The translations under genes were made by a program, and so were the position numbers. Shown here piece by piece: positions 28,999 through 38,122 of a DNA stretch of 64,000 nucleotides. Positions within the stretch are counted from its first letter, which is position 1; the number at the start of each line of letters is the position of its first letter. The stretch comes from Pseudomonadota bacterium (GTDB taxonomy: Bacteria > Pseudomonadota > Gammaproteobacteria > Xanthomonadales > Xanthomonadaceae), in the NCBI GenBank assembly GCA_023399815.1, contig JAEWOJ010000018.1, positions 6,925 through 70,924 on the forward strand, read 5' to 3'. The notes beneath the pieces are model-generated. The model saw only the letters and a list, made by a program, of their open reading frames with translations, did no database searches and was not told where the DNA came from.

Positions 28999-29481
28999 AT
29001 GCGCGCAGGCAGGATCCGGATCGCGATGGGAGCAGCGCTGCTGCTGGTCGCGGTGGCATGGAGCGCGGCGGCACAGCCGCCGCTGGAAGAAGAACTGGTC
29101 AATCCGTCCGAGGTCGTCTTCGAGAACGGCCAGCCCTACGTGTACGCCGACGGCGGCATGCAGGCGCTGCGGACCCGGCAGCAGGGCGGCGAGACGCTCT
29201 ACTACCGCATGGTCCGCTACGACCCGCAGGAAGGCTACGTGACCGGGGGCGATACCGGCGCCACCGTGGCGGCCAGTCCGCAGCCCTTCGCGGTGCCGTC
29301 GCCGACGCCGATGCGCTATTACGGGCAGGGGCACCTGTACCGCCCGGATTTCTACAACAGTCCGTACAACCGCGACGCGCGCCAGCGCTACTCGGGGCCG
29401 GGCTATTTCGGCAGCTGCAGCCGCTACGACGGCTGCAAGGAAGTGCAGGTCGTGCCGCTGTGGCCATACGGCCGCTATTGA
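28999..29481 (+). CDS. secreted protein of unknown function
   Basis: The 160-residue precursor has a Sec signal peptide (MRAGRIRIAMGAALLLVAVA then WSAAAQ, cleavage near AAA-QP at 25-26). The mature protein is rich in Tyr, Pro and Gly, with PYVYADGGMQALRTRQQGG and a C-terminal half of YRPDFYNSPYNRDARQRYSG with CSRYDGC (two cysteines that could pair). I recognise no family. A GGGAGGAA seven bases upstream fixes the ATG at 28999. A strong hairpin follows the gene. Confidence 0.8.
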   Translation: MRAGRIRIAMGAALLLVAVAWSAAAQPPLEEELVNPSEVVFENGQPYVYADGGMQALRTRQQGGETLYYRMVRYDPQEGYVTGGDTGATVAASPQPFAVPSPTPMRYYGQGHLYRPDFYNSPYNRDARQRYSGPGYFGSCSRYDGCKEVQVVPLWPYGRY

Positions 29482-29505
29482 CCGTGACCGCCAACCGGCG
29501 ATGAC

Positions 29506-29532
29506 GAAACGGCGGCCAGGGGCCGCCGTTTC
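29506..29532. terminator. bidirectional intrinsic terminator
   Basis: Perfect 12-bp stem GAAACGGCGGCC / GGCCGCCGTTTC with loop AGG, placed between the converging secreted-protein gene (+) and LysR gene (-). The stem edge supplies a short T-run in both directions. Confidence 0.85.
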
Positions 29533-29553
29533 CGTTCCAGCCGCGACGATGGC

Positions 29554-30576
29554 TCAGGCGCCGAGCGCTTCGAGCACGCGCAGTTCCGGGATGTCCAGGC
29601 CGCGCTGGCAATACGGCTGCTCGCGGTCGGCCAGGTGCTTGGCGTTGGGACACTGCAGCAGCATGTAGTTGGCGTCGAAGTTGAGCTTCTCCACGAGGAA
29701 ATCGACGAAGGCGCGCACCTTGGGCGAGACCATGCCGCCGCCGGCGAACACCGCGCTGAAGTCGTAGTCCGGCCCGGTCCAGCCGGCCAGCACGCGGCGC
29801 AGCATGCCCGATTCGATGAAGGGCTTGGCCATCACGTCGCTGCTGAGCATCAGCCCTTCGCCGGCCACCAGCATCGGGTTCAGCGCGGCGGTGTCGTTGG
29901 CGACCAGCAGCGGGTTGACCGGGAATTCCTGCATCTGCCCGCCGTCCTCGGCCAGCGACCAGACGAAGCGGTTGTTCTGGTTCTGGCGCTGTTTGCGTAT
30001 CGCCAGCGTGCGGTGGTACTGCAGTTCGTCCGGATGGCGCGGCTCGCCATGGCGCTGGATATAGGCGGGGCTGGCGAATACCTGCGTGCGCAGGTTGCCG
30101 AGCTTGCGCGCGATCAGGTTGGAATCGGGCAGGGGGCCGATGCGCAGGGCCAGGTCGGTCTCGCCGGAGATCAGGTCCAGCATCTCGTTGCCCAGGTGCA
30201 TGTCCACGCGGATTTCCGGGTACTGCGCCTGGAACTGGCCCAGCAGCGGCGCGATCCAGGTGGTGCCCACCGAATAGGGAACGGTGAAGCGCAGCCAGCC
30301 GCGCGGCCCGGACTGCAGCTGGCTGACCGCGCTCTCGGCCTGCTCGAGCTCGCGCGCGATGCGCTGGCAATGCTCGTAATAGACGGTGCCGGCCTCGGTC
30401 AGGCCCAGGCGGCGCGTGGTCCGGTGCAGCAGGCGCGCGCCCAGCCGTTCCTCCAGTTCCTGCACCTTGCGGCTGACGGTGGTCTTGGGTTGGCCGAGCA
30501 GGCGCGCGGCGGCGGTGAAGCTGCCCTGTTCGACCACTTTCACGAAGATCAGGGTGTCGTTGAGATCGTTGGCCAT
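29554..30576 (-). CDS. LysR-family regulator divergent from the RND efflux operon (SmeRv/MexT-like position)
   Basis: The 340-residue protein has an N-terminal winged helix (FVKVVEQGSFTAAARLLGQP, then TTVSRKVQELEERLG) and a periplasmic-binding-like effector domain, with an extra ~35-residue C-terminal tail (AKHLADREQPYCQRGLDIPE). By helix sequence it belongs to the CrgA-like LysR group. It is divergent from an operon resembling S. maltophilia smeVWU2X, which is controlled by the LysR protein SmeRv, so the same role is likely. The effector is unknown. Confidence 0.88.
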   Translation of the reverse strand: MANDLNDTLIFVKVVEQGSFTAAARLLGQPKTTVSRKVQELEERLGARLLHRTTRRLGLTEAGTVYYEHCQRIARELEQAESAVSQLQSGPRGWLRFTVPYSVGTTWIAPLLGQFQAQYPEIRVDMHLGNEMLDLISGETDLALRIGPLPDSNLIARKLGNLRTQVFASPAYIQRHGEPRHPDELQYHRTLAIRKQRQNQNNRFVWSLAEDGGQMQEFPVNPLLVANDTAALNPMLVAGEGLMLSSDVMAKPFIESGMLRRVLAGWTGPDYDFSAVFAGGGMVSPKVRAFVDFLVEKLNFDANYMLLQCPNAKHLADREQPYCQRGLDIPELRVLEALGA

Positions 30577-30641
30577 GGGGGAAGGCTCATGCGGCAGCGG
30601 GATTGTGCCGGCGACGGGACGATTATTCCCTTCAATTCGTA

Positions 30642-30660
30642 CTAATCAAGTATGGATTAG
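30642..30660. promoter_or_regulatory. candidate LysR operator CTAATC-N7-GATTAG
   Basis: A 19-bp interrupted palindrome with perfect 6-bp arms CTAATC and GATTAG lies 66 bp upstream of the LysR start and about 480 bp before the adaptor gene. It contains a T-N11-A core (within TAATC-N7-GATTA), the LysR-family box. The location favours autoregulation of the LysR gene. Confidence 0.5.
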
Positions 30661-31138
30661 GGGCGTAACTTGGCCGCCTCCGCCCAGAACGGATTCGCAG
30701 CCATGCGCCTGCACCCCCTTCCCGGTTTCCTGCCGACGCGCCGGGCGCCAGCATTCTCCCATGCCGATCACCGCTCCAGGCGGGACAACGGCTTGAATCC
30801 ACTGTACTTCGCCGCGCTGCGGACGGCACGCGCGCCAACGGCCGCGGCGGCGTTCCGGTCCCTGTTCCGGCGGCTGACTGCGTTCCTAGGAACGGCGTTT
30901 GTCCCGCCAGCGGGAGAAAAATTTCCGTGAGCGGGACAGTGAACCCGTCCGGGCGATCCGCGCGCGGGCGTGTTTCTCCAGTATCTGCGCGGATGCGCGT
31001 GCCATTCCCGCGTCCGGTTCCCGTTTCCACCGGCCGCTGACGCCGGCTGTCAGCTGCCCCACCGCATGCCGCGGACCCCGCCCGGCGACACGGGCATGGC
31101 CGCCATGCCGAATTTCTCTCCCCCCTTGGATGCATGAC
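30661..31138. other. 478-bp leader of the efflux operon with two strong palindromes
   Basis: I see no convincing gene here. A frame at 30670-30930 has no family features. The segment contains the perfect 14-bp palindrome CGTTCCTAGGAACG (30881-30894) and, just after it, GTCCCGC (30901-30907) pairing with GCGGGAC (30931-30937). These are the best candidates for regulator binding sites or a leader structure for the downstream pump operon. The space equals that of a small gene, and in S. maltophilia smeU1 sits here. Confidence 0.5.
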
Positions 31139-32359
31139 ATGAAAGGTATCTCCAGTTCTCCCCGAATCGCGCGACGTCTCGCCCTGACCGGCATGTCGGC
31201 GCTCGCCATCGCCATCCTCGCTGCCTGCAGCGGCGGCCACGCCCAGGAAGCCGCCGCTCCGCCGGCGCCGGAAGTCAGCGCCGCGCCGGTGCTGGTCAAG
31301 CAGGTCAGCCAGTGGGATGAGTTCAGCGGCCGCGTCGAGGCGGTGCAGAGCGTGGAGCTGCGCCCGCGCGTGTCCGGCTACATCGACAAGGTCAACTACA
31401 TCGAAGGCCAGGAGGTGAAGAAGGGCGACGTCCTGTTCACCATCGACGCGCGCAGCTACCAGGCCGAATACGACCGCGCCCGCGCCGAACTGGCGCGGGC
31501 CCGCACCCAGGCCGCGCTGGCGCACAGTGAGTCCGAGCGCGCCCGCCGCCTGGCCGAGCAGCAGGCCATCGCTGCCGAGACCGCCGAGCAGCGCCGCGCC
31601 GCCGCCGACCAGGCCGGCGCCGCGGTGCAGGCCGCGCAGGCGGCGCTGGATGCGGCGCGCCTCAACCTGGAGTTCACCAGGGTGCGCGCGCCGATCGACG
31701 GCCGCGCCGGCCGCGCGATGGTCACCGCCGGCAACCTGGTCACCGCCGGCGACAGCGCCAGCGTGCTGACCACGCTGGTGTCGCTGGACACCGTGTTCGT
31801 CTACTTCGATGCCGACGAGGGCACTTTCCTGCGTTATGCGCGGATGGCGCGCACCGGCGAGCGCCCGAGCGAACGCGACGGGGCGTTGCCGGTGAAGGTG
31901 GCGCTGAGCGGCGAAGAAGGCTTCCCGCACGAAGGCAAGGTCGATTTCCTCGACAACCAGGTCGCCCGCAGCACAGGCACCATCGGCGTGCGCGCGCTGC
32001 TGGACAACCGCGACCGCCAGTTCACGCCGGGCCTGTTCGCGCGCGTGCGCCTGCTTGGCAGCGGCGAGTTCCAGGCCATGCTGATCGACGACAAGGCGGT
32101 GCTGACCGACCAGGACCGCAAGTACGTGTACGTGGTCGACAAGGACGGCAAGGCGCAGCGCCGCGACGTCGTGCTCGGCCGCGGCGCCGAGGGCCTGCGC
32201 ATCGTCGAGGCCGGGCTGGCGCCGGGCGACAAGGTGATCGTCGACGGCGTGCAGAAGGTGTTCATGCCCGGCATGCCGGTGCAGGCCAAGGCGGTGGCGA
32301 TGCAGCGTCCGCCGGCCGCCGCGCTTGGCGTCGGCCGCGATGCCACCGCGCTGAACTGA
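31139..32359 (+). CDS. RND efflux periplasmic adaptor (SmeV/MexE-like)
   Basis: Membrane-fusion protein that links the inner-membrane pump to the outer-membrane channel. The 406-residue lipoprotein has a signal peptide with lipobox ILAAC (Cys30), then the barrel-sandwich VELRPRVSGYIDKVNYIEGQ, a coiled-coil hairpin rich in Ala/Arg/Glu (about 115-175), the returning lipoyl half RVRAPIDGRAGRAMV, a beta-barrel domain and a membrane-proximal end. Two ATGs (31130, 31139) are possible. First gene of the pump operon, 110 bp before the RND gene. Confidence 0.93.
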   Translation: MKGISSSPRIARRLALTGMSALAIAILAACSGGHAQEAAAPPAPEVSAAPVLVKQVSQWDEFSGRVEAVQSVELRPRVSGYIDKVNYIEGQEVKKGDVLFTIDARSYQAEYDRARAELARARTQAALAHSESERARRLAEQQAIAAETAEQRRAAADQAGAAVQAAQAALDAARLNLEFTRVRAPIDGRAGRAMVTAGNLVTAGDSASVLTTLVSLDTVFVYFDADEGTFLRYARMARTGERPSERDGALPVKVALSGEEGFPHEGKVDFLDNQVARSTGTIGVRALLDNRDRQFTPGLFARVRLLGSGEFQAMLIDDKAVLTDQDRKYVYVVDKDGKAQRRDVVLGRGAEGLRIVEAGLAPGDKVIVDGVQKVFMPGMPVQAKAVAMQRPPAAALGVGRDATALN

Positions 32360-32469
32360 TCCACGTTTCCGCCTGATGCCGGTTTCCGGCCGGCCGCGTT
32401 GCCTTCGCCCACAGGGGCGAGGGCGGGGCGGCCGCATGCCGGCGCCGGCCTTTCCAAGGACTTCCCCAC

Positions 32470-35400
32470 ATGGATTTTTCCCGTTTCTTCATCGACAGGC
32501 CGATCTTCGCGGCGGTGCTGTCGATCGTGATCTTCGCCGCCGGCCTGATCTCGATCCCGATCCTGCCGATCGGCGAGTACCCGGAAGTGGTGCCGCCGTC
32601 GGTGGTGGTGCGCACGGTGTATCCGGGCGCCAATCCCCGGGTCATCGCCGAGACCGTCGCCACCCCGCTGGAAGAGGCGATCAACGGCGTCGAGGGCATG
32701 ATGTACCTCAAGTCGGTCGCCGGTTCCGATGGCGTGCTGCAGATGACCGTCACCTTCCGCCCGGGGACCGACCCGGACGCGGCCGCGGTGAAGGTGCAGA
32801 ACCGCGTGGCGCAGGCGCAGGCGCGCCTGCCCGAGGACGTGCGCCGGCAGGGCGTGACCACGCAGAAGCAGTCGCCGACCTTCCTGATGGTGGTGCACCT
32901 GACCTCGCCGGAAGGCAAGTACGACACCCTGTACCTGCGCAACTACGCGCGCCTGCACGTCAAGGACGCGCTGGCGCGCATCCCGGGCGTGGGCGACGCG
33001 CAGATCTTCGGTGGCGGCGACTACGCCATGCGCGCCTGGCTGGACCCGGACAAGGTCGCCTCGCGCGGCCTGACCGCGGGCGACGTGGTGCGCGCCATGC
33101 GCGAGCAGAACGTGCAGGTATCGGCCGGCCAGCTCGGCGCCGAGCCGCTGCCCAACAGCCAGTTCCTGACCCTGATCAACGCCCAGGGCCGGCTGAAGAC
33201 CGAGCAGGAATTCGGCGACATCGTGCTCAAGAGCGGCAGCGATGGCCAGATCGTGCGCCTGTCCGACGTCGCCCGCCTGGAACTGGGTGCCGGCGACTAC
33301 ACCCTGCGTTCGCAGCTGGACGGCAAGAACGCGGTCGGCATCGGCGTCTTCCAGGCGCCGGGCGCGAACGCGCTGGAAATCCGCGACGCGGTGATCCACA
33401 GCATGGACGCGATGCAGAAGACCTTCCCGGCCGACGTGAAGTACGAGGCGGTGTACGACACCACCATCTTCGTGCGTGACTCGATCAAGGCCGTGGTCTC
33501 GACCCTGCTGGAGGCCATTGCCCTGGTGGTGCTGGTGGTGATCCTGTTCCTGCAGACCTGGCGCGCCTCGATCATCCCGCTGATCGCAGTGCCGGTGTCG
33601 ATCGTGGGCACCTTCGCCGCGCTGTACCTGCTGGGCTTCTCGATCAACACGCTGAGCCTGTTCGGGCTGGTGCTGGCGATCGGCATCGTGGTCGACGACG
33701 CGATCGTGGTGGTGGAGAACGTCGAGCGCAACATCGAGGAAGGCCTGTCGCCGACCGCGGCCGCGCACCAGGCCATGCGCGAGGTGTCCGGGCCGATCAT
33801 CGCCATCGCCCTGGTGCTGTGCGCGGTGTTCGTGCCGATGGCCTTCCTGTCCGGCGTCACCGGTCAGTTCTACAAGCAGTTCGCGGTGACCATCGCCATC
33901 TCCACGGTGATCTCGGCGATCAACTCGCTGACCCTGTCGCCGGCGCTGGCCGCGCGCCTGCTCAAGGCCCATGGCGCGCCGAAGGACGGCCCGAGCCGAC
34001 TGATCGAGCGCCTGTTCGGCTGGGTGTTCCGCCCGTTCAACCGCTTCTTCAAGTCCAGCTCGGAGAAGTACGAGCGCGGCGTGGCGCGCATCCTCGGCCG
34101 CCGCGGCGCGGTGTTCGTGGTCTATGCGGTGCTGCTGTTCGGCACCGGCCTGGTCTTCAAGCTGGTGCCGCCGGGCTTCATCCCGACCCAGGACAAGCTG
34201 TACCTGATCGCCGGCGTGAAGCTGCCGGAAGGCGCGTCGATCGCGCGCACCGACGAGATGCTGCGCAAGGTGGCGAAGATCGCCCAGGAAACCGACGGCG
34301 TGGCCCACACCATCTCGTTCCCGGGCCTGAACGCGCTGCAGTTCACCAACACCCCGAACACCGGCGTGGCCTTCATCCCGCTCAAGCCGTTCAACGAGCG
34401 CCATGGCCGCAGCGCCGCGCAGATCAATGCCGAGATCAACCAGAAGATCGCCGGCCTGCAGGAGGGCTTCGCGTTCGCGATGATGCCGCCGCCGATCCTC
34501 GGCCTGGGCAACGGCAACGGCTACCAGATGTTCATCGAGGACCGCGGCAACCTCGGCTACGGCGCGTTGCAGAACGCGGTGCAGGCGATGCAGGGTGCGG
34601 TCGCGCAGACCCCGGGCATGGCCTTCCCGATCACCAGCTACCAGGCCAACGTGCCGCAGCTGGACGCGGAGGTGGACCGGGTCAAGGCCAAGGCGCAGGG
34701 CGTGCAGCTGACCGAGCTGTTCGACACCCTGCAGACCTACCTGGGCTCGGCCTACGTCAACGACTTCAACCAGTTCGGCCGCACCTGGCAGGTGATCGCC
34801 CAGGCCGACGGCCCGTTCCGCGGGAGCGTGGAGGACATCGGCAAGCTGCGTACCCGCAACGACCGTGGCGAGATGGTGCCGATCGGTTCGATGGTCACCA
34901 TCAGGCAGACCTACGGCCCGGACCCGGTGCTGCGCTTCAACGGCTACCCGGCCGCCGACCTGGCCGGCGAGGCCGACCCGCGAATGCTGTCCTCGGCCGA
35001 GGCGATGAACAAGCTGACCGAGATCGCCGGGCAGGTGCTGCCGGTGGGCATGACCACCGAGTGGACCGACCTGAGCTACCAGCAGGCCACCCAGGGCAAG
35101 GCCGCCTTCATCGTGTTCCCGGTGGCGATCCTGCTGGCCTTCCTGGTGCTGGCCGCGCTGTACGAGAGCTGGTCGCTGCCGCTGGCGGTGATCCTGATCG
35201 TGCCGATGACCCTGCTGTCGGCGCTGTTCGGGGTGTGGCTGACCGGCGGCGACAACAACGTGTTCGTGCAGGTCGGCCTGGTGGTGCTGATGGGCCTGGC
35301 GTGCAAGAACGCGATCCTGATCGTCGAGTTCGCCCGCGAAATGGAGATGGGCGGCAAGGGTATCGTCGAAGCCGCGCTGGAGGCCTGCCGCCTGCGCCTG

Positions 35401-35640
35401 CGCCCGATCGTGATGACCTCCATCGCGTTCATCGCCGGCACGGTGCCGCTGGTGCTCTCGCACGGCGCGGGCGCCGAGGTGCGCAGCGTCACCGGCATCA
35501 CCGTGTTCGCCGGCATGCTGGGCGTGACCCTGTTCGGCCTGTTCCTGACCCCGGTGTTCTACGTGGCGCTGCGCAAGCTGGTGACCCGCAACGGCGGCGG
35601 CCAGCTGGTGCGCCACGGCGAGCCGACCCTCCACCACTGA
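32470..35640 (+). CDS. RND multidrug efflux permease, HAE1 family (SmeW/MexF-like)
   Basis: Proton-driven inner-membrane exporter of drugs and other small molecules. The 1056-residue protein has the usual 12-helix, two-loop plan. N-terminal FFIDRPIFAAVLSIVIFAAG is helix 1. VVDDAIVVVENVERN in TM4 carries the paired aspartates of the proton relay. FLQTWRASIIPLIAVPVS and the C-terminal GLACKNAILIVEFARE repeat-half signature are intact. Segment comparison by eye is closest to the MexF/SmeW branch. The upstream adaptor, downstream SDR and downstream channel complete the operon. Confidence 0.95.
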   Translation: MDFSRFFIDRPIFAAVLSIVIFAAGLISIPILPIGEYPEVVPPSVVVRTVYPGANPRVIAETVATPLEEAINGVEGMMYLKSVAGSDGVLQMTVTFRPGTDPDAAAVKVQNRVAQAQARLPEDVRRQGVTTQKQSPTFLMVVHLTSPEGKYDTLYLRNYARLHVKDALARIPGVGDAQIFGGGDYAMRAWLDPDKVASRGLTAGDVVRAMREQNVQVSAGQLGAEPLPNSQFLTLINAQGRLKTEQEFGDIVLKSGSDGQIVRLSDVARLELGAGDYTLRSQLDGKNAVGIGVFQAPGANALEIRDAVIHSMDAMQKTFPADVKYEAVYDTTIFVRDSIKAVVSTLLEAIALVVLVVILFLQTWRASIIPLIAVPVSIVGTFAALYLLGFSINTLSLFGLVLAIGIVVDDAIVVVENVERNIEEGLSPTAAAHQAMREVSGPIIAIALVLCAVFVPMAFLSGVTGQFYKQFAVTIAISTVISAINSLTLSPALAARLLKAHGAPKDGPSRLIERLFGWVFRPFNRFFKSSSEKYERGVARILGRRGAVFVVYAVLLFGTGLVFKLVPPGFIPTQDKLYLIAGVKLPEGASIARTDEMLRKVAKIAQETDGVAHTISFPGLNALQFTNTPNTGVAFIPLKPFNERHGRSAAQINAEINQKIAGLQEGFAFAMMPPPILGLGNGNGYQMFIEDRGNLGYGALQNAVQAMQGAVAQTPGMAFPITSYQANVPQLDAEVDRVKAKAQGVQLTELFDTLQTYLGSAYVNDFNQFGRTWQVIAQADGPFRGSVEDIGKLRTRNDRGEMVPIGSMVTIRQTYGPDPVLRFNGYPAADLAGEADPRMLSSAEAMNKLTEIAGQVLPVGMTTEWTDLSYQQATQGKAAFIVFPVAILLAFLVLAALYESWSLPLAVILIVPMTLLSALFGVWLTGGDNNVFVQVGLVVLMGLACKNAILIVEFAREMEMGGKGIVEAALEACRLRLRPIVMTSIAFIAGTVPLVLSHGAGAEVRSVTGITVFAGMLGVTLFGLFLTPVFYVALRKLVTRNGGGQLVRHGEPTLHH

Positions 35641-35710
35641 CCTGCGGTTCCGCGGTCGCCGGCCATTGCATTGGCCGGTGGCCGCTTCCTCCCACTCAAG
35701 GCATGACTCC

Positions 35711-36448
35711 ATGAACATCCAACAGAACAAGATCGCGCTGGTCACCGGCGCCACCCGCGGCATCGGTACCGAGACCGTGCGCCAGCTGGCGCAGGCCGGC
35801 GTGCACACGCTGCTGGCCGGGCGCCGGCGCGAAGCGGCGGTGGAACTGGCGCTCAAGCTGCAGGCCGACGGCCTGCCGGTGGAAGCGCTGCAGCTGGACG
35901 TCACCGACGCCGCCAGCATCGCCGAGGCGGCCGAACAGGTGCGCCAGCGCCATGGCCGCCTGGACATCCTGGTCAACAACGCCGGCATCATGATCGAGAA
36001 CCCGGCGCTGGCGCCTTCGCAGCAATCGCTGGACACCTGGCGCCGCACCTTCGACACCAACGTGTACGCGCTGGTGGCGGTGACCCAGGCCTTCCTGCCG
36101 CTGCTGCGGCAGTCCAGCGCCGGGCGCATCGTCAACGTGTCCAGCATGCTCGGCTCGCAGACCCTGCACGCCGATCCGGCCTCGGCCATCTACGACTTCA
36201 AGATCCCGGCCTACAACGCCTCCAAGGCGGCGGTGAACAGCTGGACCCTGAGCCTGGCCTACGAACTGCGCGACACGCCGATCAAGGTCAACACCGTGCA
36301 CCCCGGCTACGTGAAGACCGACATGAACGCCGGCCAGGGCGAGATCGAGGTCGCCGACGGCGCGCGTTCCAGCGTGCAGATGGCGCTGATCGGCGAGGAC
36401 GGCCCGAGCGGCAGCTTCACCTACCTCGGCGAGGTGCTGCCATGGTGA
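35711..36448 (+). CDS. SDR oxidoreductase embedded in the efflux operon (SmeU2-like)
   Basis: The 245-residue classical SDR has the cofactor loop TGATRGIG at 12-19, NNAG at 89-92, VSSM at 143-146 and the catalytic YNASK (Tyr168, Lys172). It lies between the pump and channel genes and overlaps the channel gene by 7 bp, so it is made together with the pump. S. maltophilia smeU1-V-W-U2-X has an SDR gene at this same place (smeU2). The substrate is unknown; it may reduce reactive carbonyls or quinones that the pump also handles, which is inference. Confidence 0.92.
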   Translation: MNIQQNKIALVTGATRGIGTETVRQLAQAGVHTLLAGRRREAAVELALKLQADGLPVEALQLDVTDAASIAEAAEQVRQRHGRLDILVNNAGIMIENPALAPSQQSLDTWRRTFDTNVYALVAVTQAFLPLLRQSSAGRIVNVSSMLGSQTLHADPASAIYDFKIPAYNASKAAVNSWTLSLAYELRDTPIKVNTVHPGYVKTDMNAGQGEIEVADGARSSVQMALIGEDGPSGSFTYLGEVLPW

Positions 36449-37863
36449 TGCGTGGCCTGGCTGTGGCCATGGCCAGCGTGCTGCTGGCCGGCTGCGTCAC
36501 CGTCGGCCCGGACTACAGGGCGCCGGCGCCGGCGCCGGTCGCCCTGCAGGGCGTCGCCGCGCCGGTGTACAGCGCGCAGTCGCCGGTCGCCACCTGGTGG
36601 GCGCAGTTCGACGATCCGGTGCTGGAACAGCTGATGCACGCGGCCCTGTCGGACAACCTCGACCTGAAGGTGGCGCTGGCGCGCGTGCAGCAGGCGCGCG
36701 CGGCATTCGTCGAAAGCCGGCTGGACCAGGCGCCGCACGTGACCGCCGACGGCAGCCAGGACCGGCGTCGGCAGCCCGACCCGGCGCAGGGCGGCGAACG
36801 CGTATCCAGCGAGACCTACCAGCTCGGCTTCGACGCCGGCTGGGAGCTGGACCTGTTCGGCCGCCAGCGCCGTGCCGCGGAGGCGGCGCGCGCCGACCTG
36901 GATGCGGAATGGGCCAACCTGGCCGACGCGCAGGTGCTGGTGGCCGCCGAGGTCGCGCGCAACTACTTCGAGCTGCGCGGCACCCAGAAGCGCATCGCGG
37001 TGGCCGAACGGACCCTGCTCAACCTGCGCGAAACGCAGCAGTTGACCGAGACCCGCTGGGAACTGGGCGCGGGCAGCGAGCTGGACGTGCAGAGCAGCCG
37101 CGCGCGGCTGAAGGCGATCGAGGCCGACATCCCGCTGTTGGACGTGGCGCAGACGCAGTCGCGGCACCGGCTCGCGGTATTGCTGGGGCAGCGCCCGGAC
37201 GCGCTGGACGAACTGCTGCAGCCGCGCGAGGTGCCGGCGTTCGCCAAGGCCTTGCCGCTGGGCGACACCACCGAACTGCTGCGGCGGCGCGCCGACGTGC
37301 GTGCCGCCGAGCGTCGCCTCGCCGCGGCCACCGCGCGGGTCGGCGTGGCCACCGCCGACCTGTTCCCGCGGTTGTCGCTGACCGGTTTCGTCGGCTTCCT
37401 CGGCGGCGATGCCAGTGGCCTGGTCAACGGCGGCAACAAGGCGTGGTCGTTGACGCCGTCGTTGAGCTGGGCGGCGTTCGACTTCGGCAGCGTGCGCGCG
37501 CGGCTGCGCGCGAGCAGGGCGCAGGCCGACGGCGTGGCGGCCGAGTACGAGAAGACGGTGCTGCTGGCGCTGGAGGATGCCGAGAACGCGCTGGCGCGCT
37601 ATGCCAGGCAGCAGGCGCGGCTGGCGATCGTCGCCGAGCAGGCGCAGGCGGCGCGGCGTGCCGAATCGCTGGCGCGGATCCGTTATCGCGAGGGCTCGGA
37701 GGACTTCCTCGCGCTGCTGGATGCGCAGCGCAACCAGCTGGCGGCCGACGATGCGCTGGCCGCCGCCGAGGCCACGGTCAACGTCAGCGTGGTCGGCGTC
37801 TACAAGGCGCTGGGCGGCTGGGGGCAGGCGTCGCCAGCGGTTGCGGTGGCCGACGCGCGTTGA
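36442..37863 (+). CDS. outer-membrane efflux channel, NodT/OprM family (SmeX-like)
   Basis: TolC-type outer-membrane tunnel for the pump. The 473-residue lipoprotein has a short signal peptide with lipobox LLAGC (Cys18), followed by VTVGPDYRAP, the NodT-family opening. Two repeated outer-membrane-factor halves follow, with long Ala/Arg/Glu-rich helices and YQLGFDAGWELDLFGRQRRA. It closes the operon. The overlapping start with the SDR gene fixes the ATG at 36442. Confidence 0.94.
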   Translation: MVMRGLAVAMASVLLAGCVTVGPDYRAPAPAPVALQGVAAPVYSAQSPVATWWAQFDDPVLEQLMHAALSDNLDLKVALARVQQARAAFVESRLDQAPHVTADGSQDRRRQPDPAQGGERVSSETYQLGFDAGWELDLFGRQRRAAEAARADLDAEWANLADAQVLVAAEVARNYFELRGTQKRIAVAERTLLNLRETQQLTETRWELGAGSELDVQSSRARLKAIEADIPLLDVAQTQSRHRLAVLLGQRPDALDELLQPREVPAFAKALPLGDTTELLRRRADVRAAERRLAAATARVGVATADLFPRLSLTGFVGFLGGDASGLVNGGNKAWSLTPSLSWAAFDFGSVRARLRASRAQADGVAAEYEKTVLLALEDAENALARYARQQARLAIVAEQAQAARRAESLARIRYREGSEDFLALLDAQRNQLAADDALAAAEATVNVSVVGVYKALGGWGQASPAVAVADAR

Positions 37864-38075
37864 ACCTGTTCGTGGCAGGAGTGGCGTGGGGCTGGGCTTG
37901 CCCGGCCCTGGCATTGCGCCATTCCTGCCTGCGCGTAATGCCAACCGGGGAAATCCTGCCGGAGACAACGCATTCCCCTTGCTCCTACAACCGCTCCTGC
38001 GGCATTCCTGCTGGAATCGATGCGCAAAACCGGCCTGCGCGGGTGCCCCCAATCGGGGTGGAGAACCAAAAGAAA

Positions 38076-38094
38076 GGCGGCCGATCCGGCCGCC
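38076..38094 (-). terminator. intrinsic terminator after the class III aminotransferase
   Basis: Perfect 8-bp stem GGCGGCCG/CGGCCGCC with loop ATC. Read on the minus strand it is followed by TTTCTTTTGG, a T-rich tail that suits the minus-strand gene ending at 38123. It is the only clear feature of the 259-bp gap, apart from an imperfect inverted repeat (GGCAGGAGTGGCG at 37874 and CGCCATTCCTGCC at 37917) and a fragment of a CTCCTACAACCGC repeat near 37981. Confidence 0.8.
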
Positions 38095-38122
38095 TCTCCG
38101 TATCGCAGCTGCGCGCGTCGTA

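Noticed and set aside
27557..29242. A 561-codon plus-strand frame across upp
   Set aside because: It is antisense to upp and its start merely picks up the frameshifted LysR tail; the rest has no coherent domain.
30670..30930. An 86-residue frame in the efflux operon leader as a possible smeU1-like gene
   Set aside because: No SDR motif, no good ribosome site, and a composition like translated GC-rich spacer; it also overlaps strong palindromes.
31834..36189. A 1451-codon open frame on the minus strand opposite the efflux operon
   Set aside because: It is the mirror of the RND and SDR genes; the His/Arg/Gln-rich low-complexity translation is typical of antisense frames in GC-rich DNA, while the plus-strand proteins have full family motifs.
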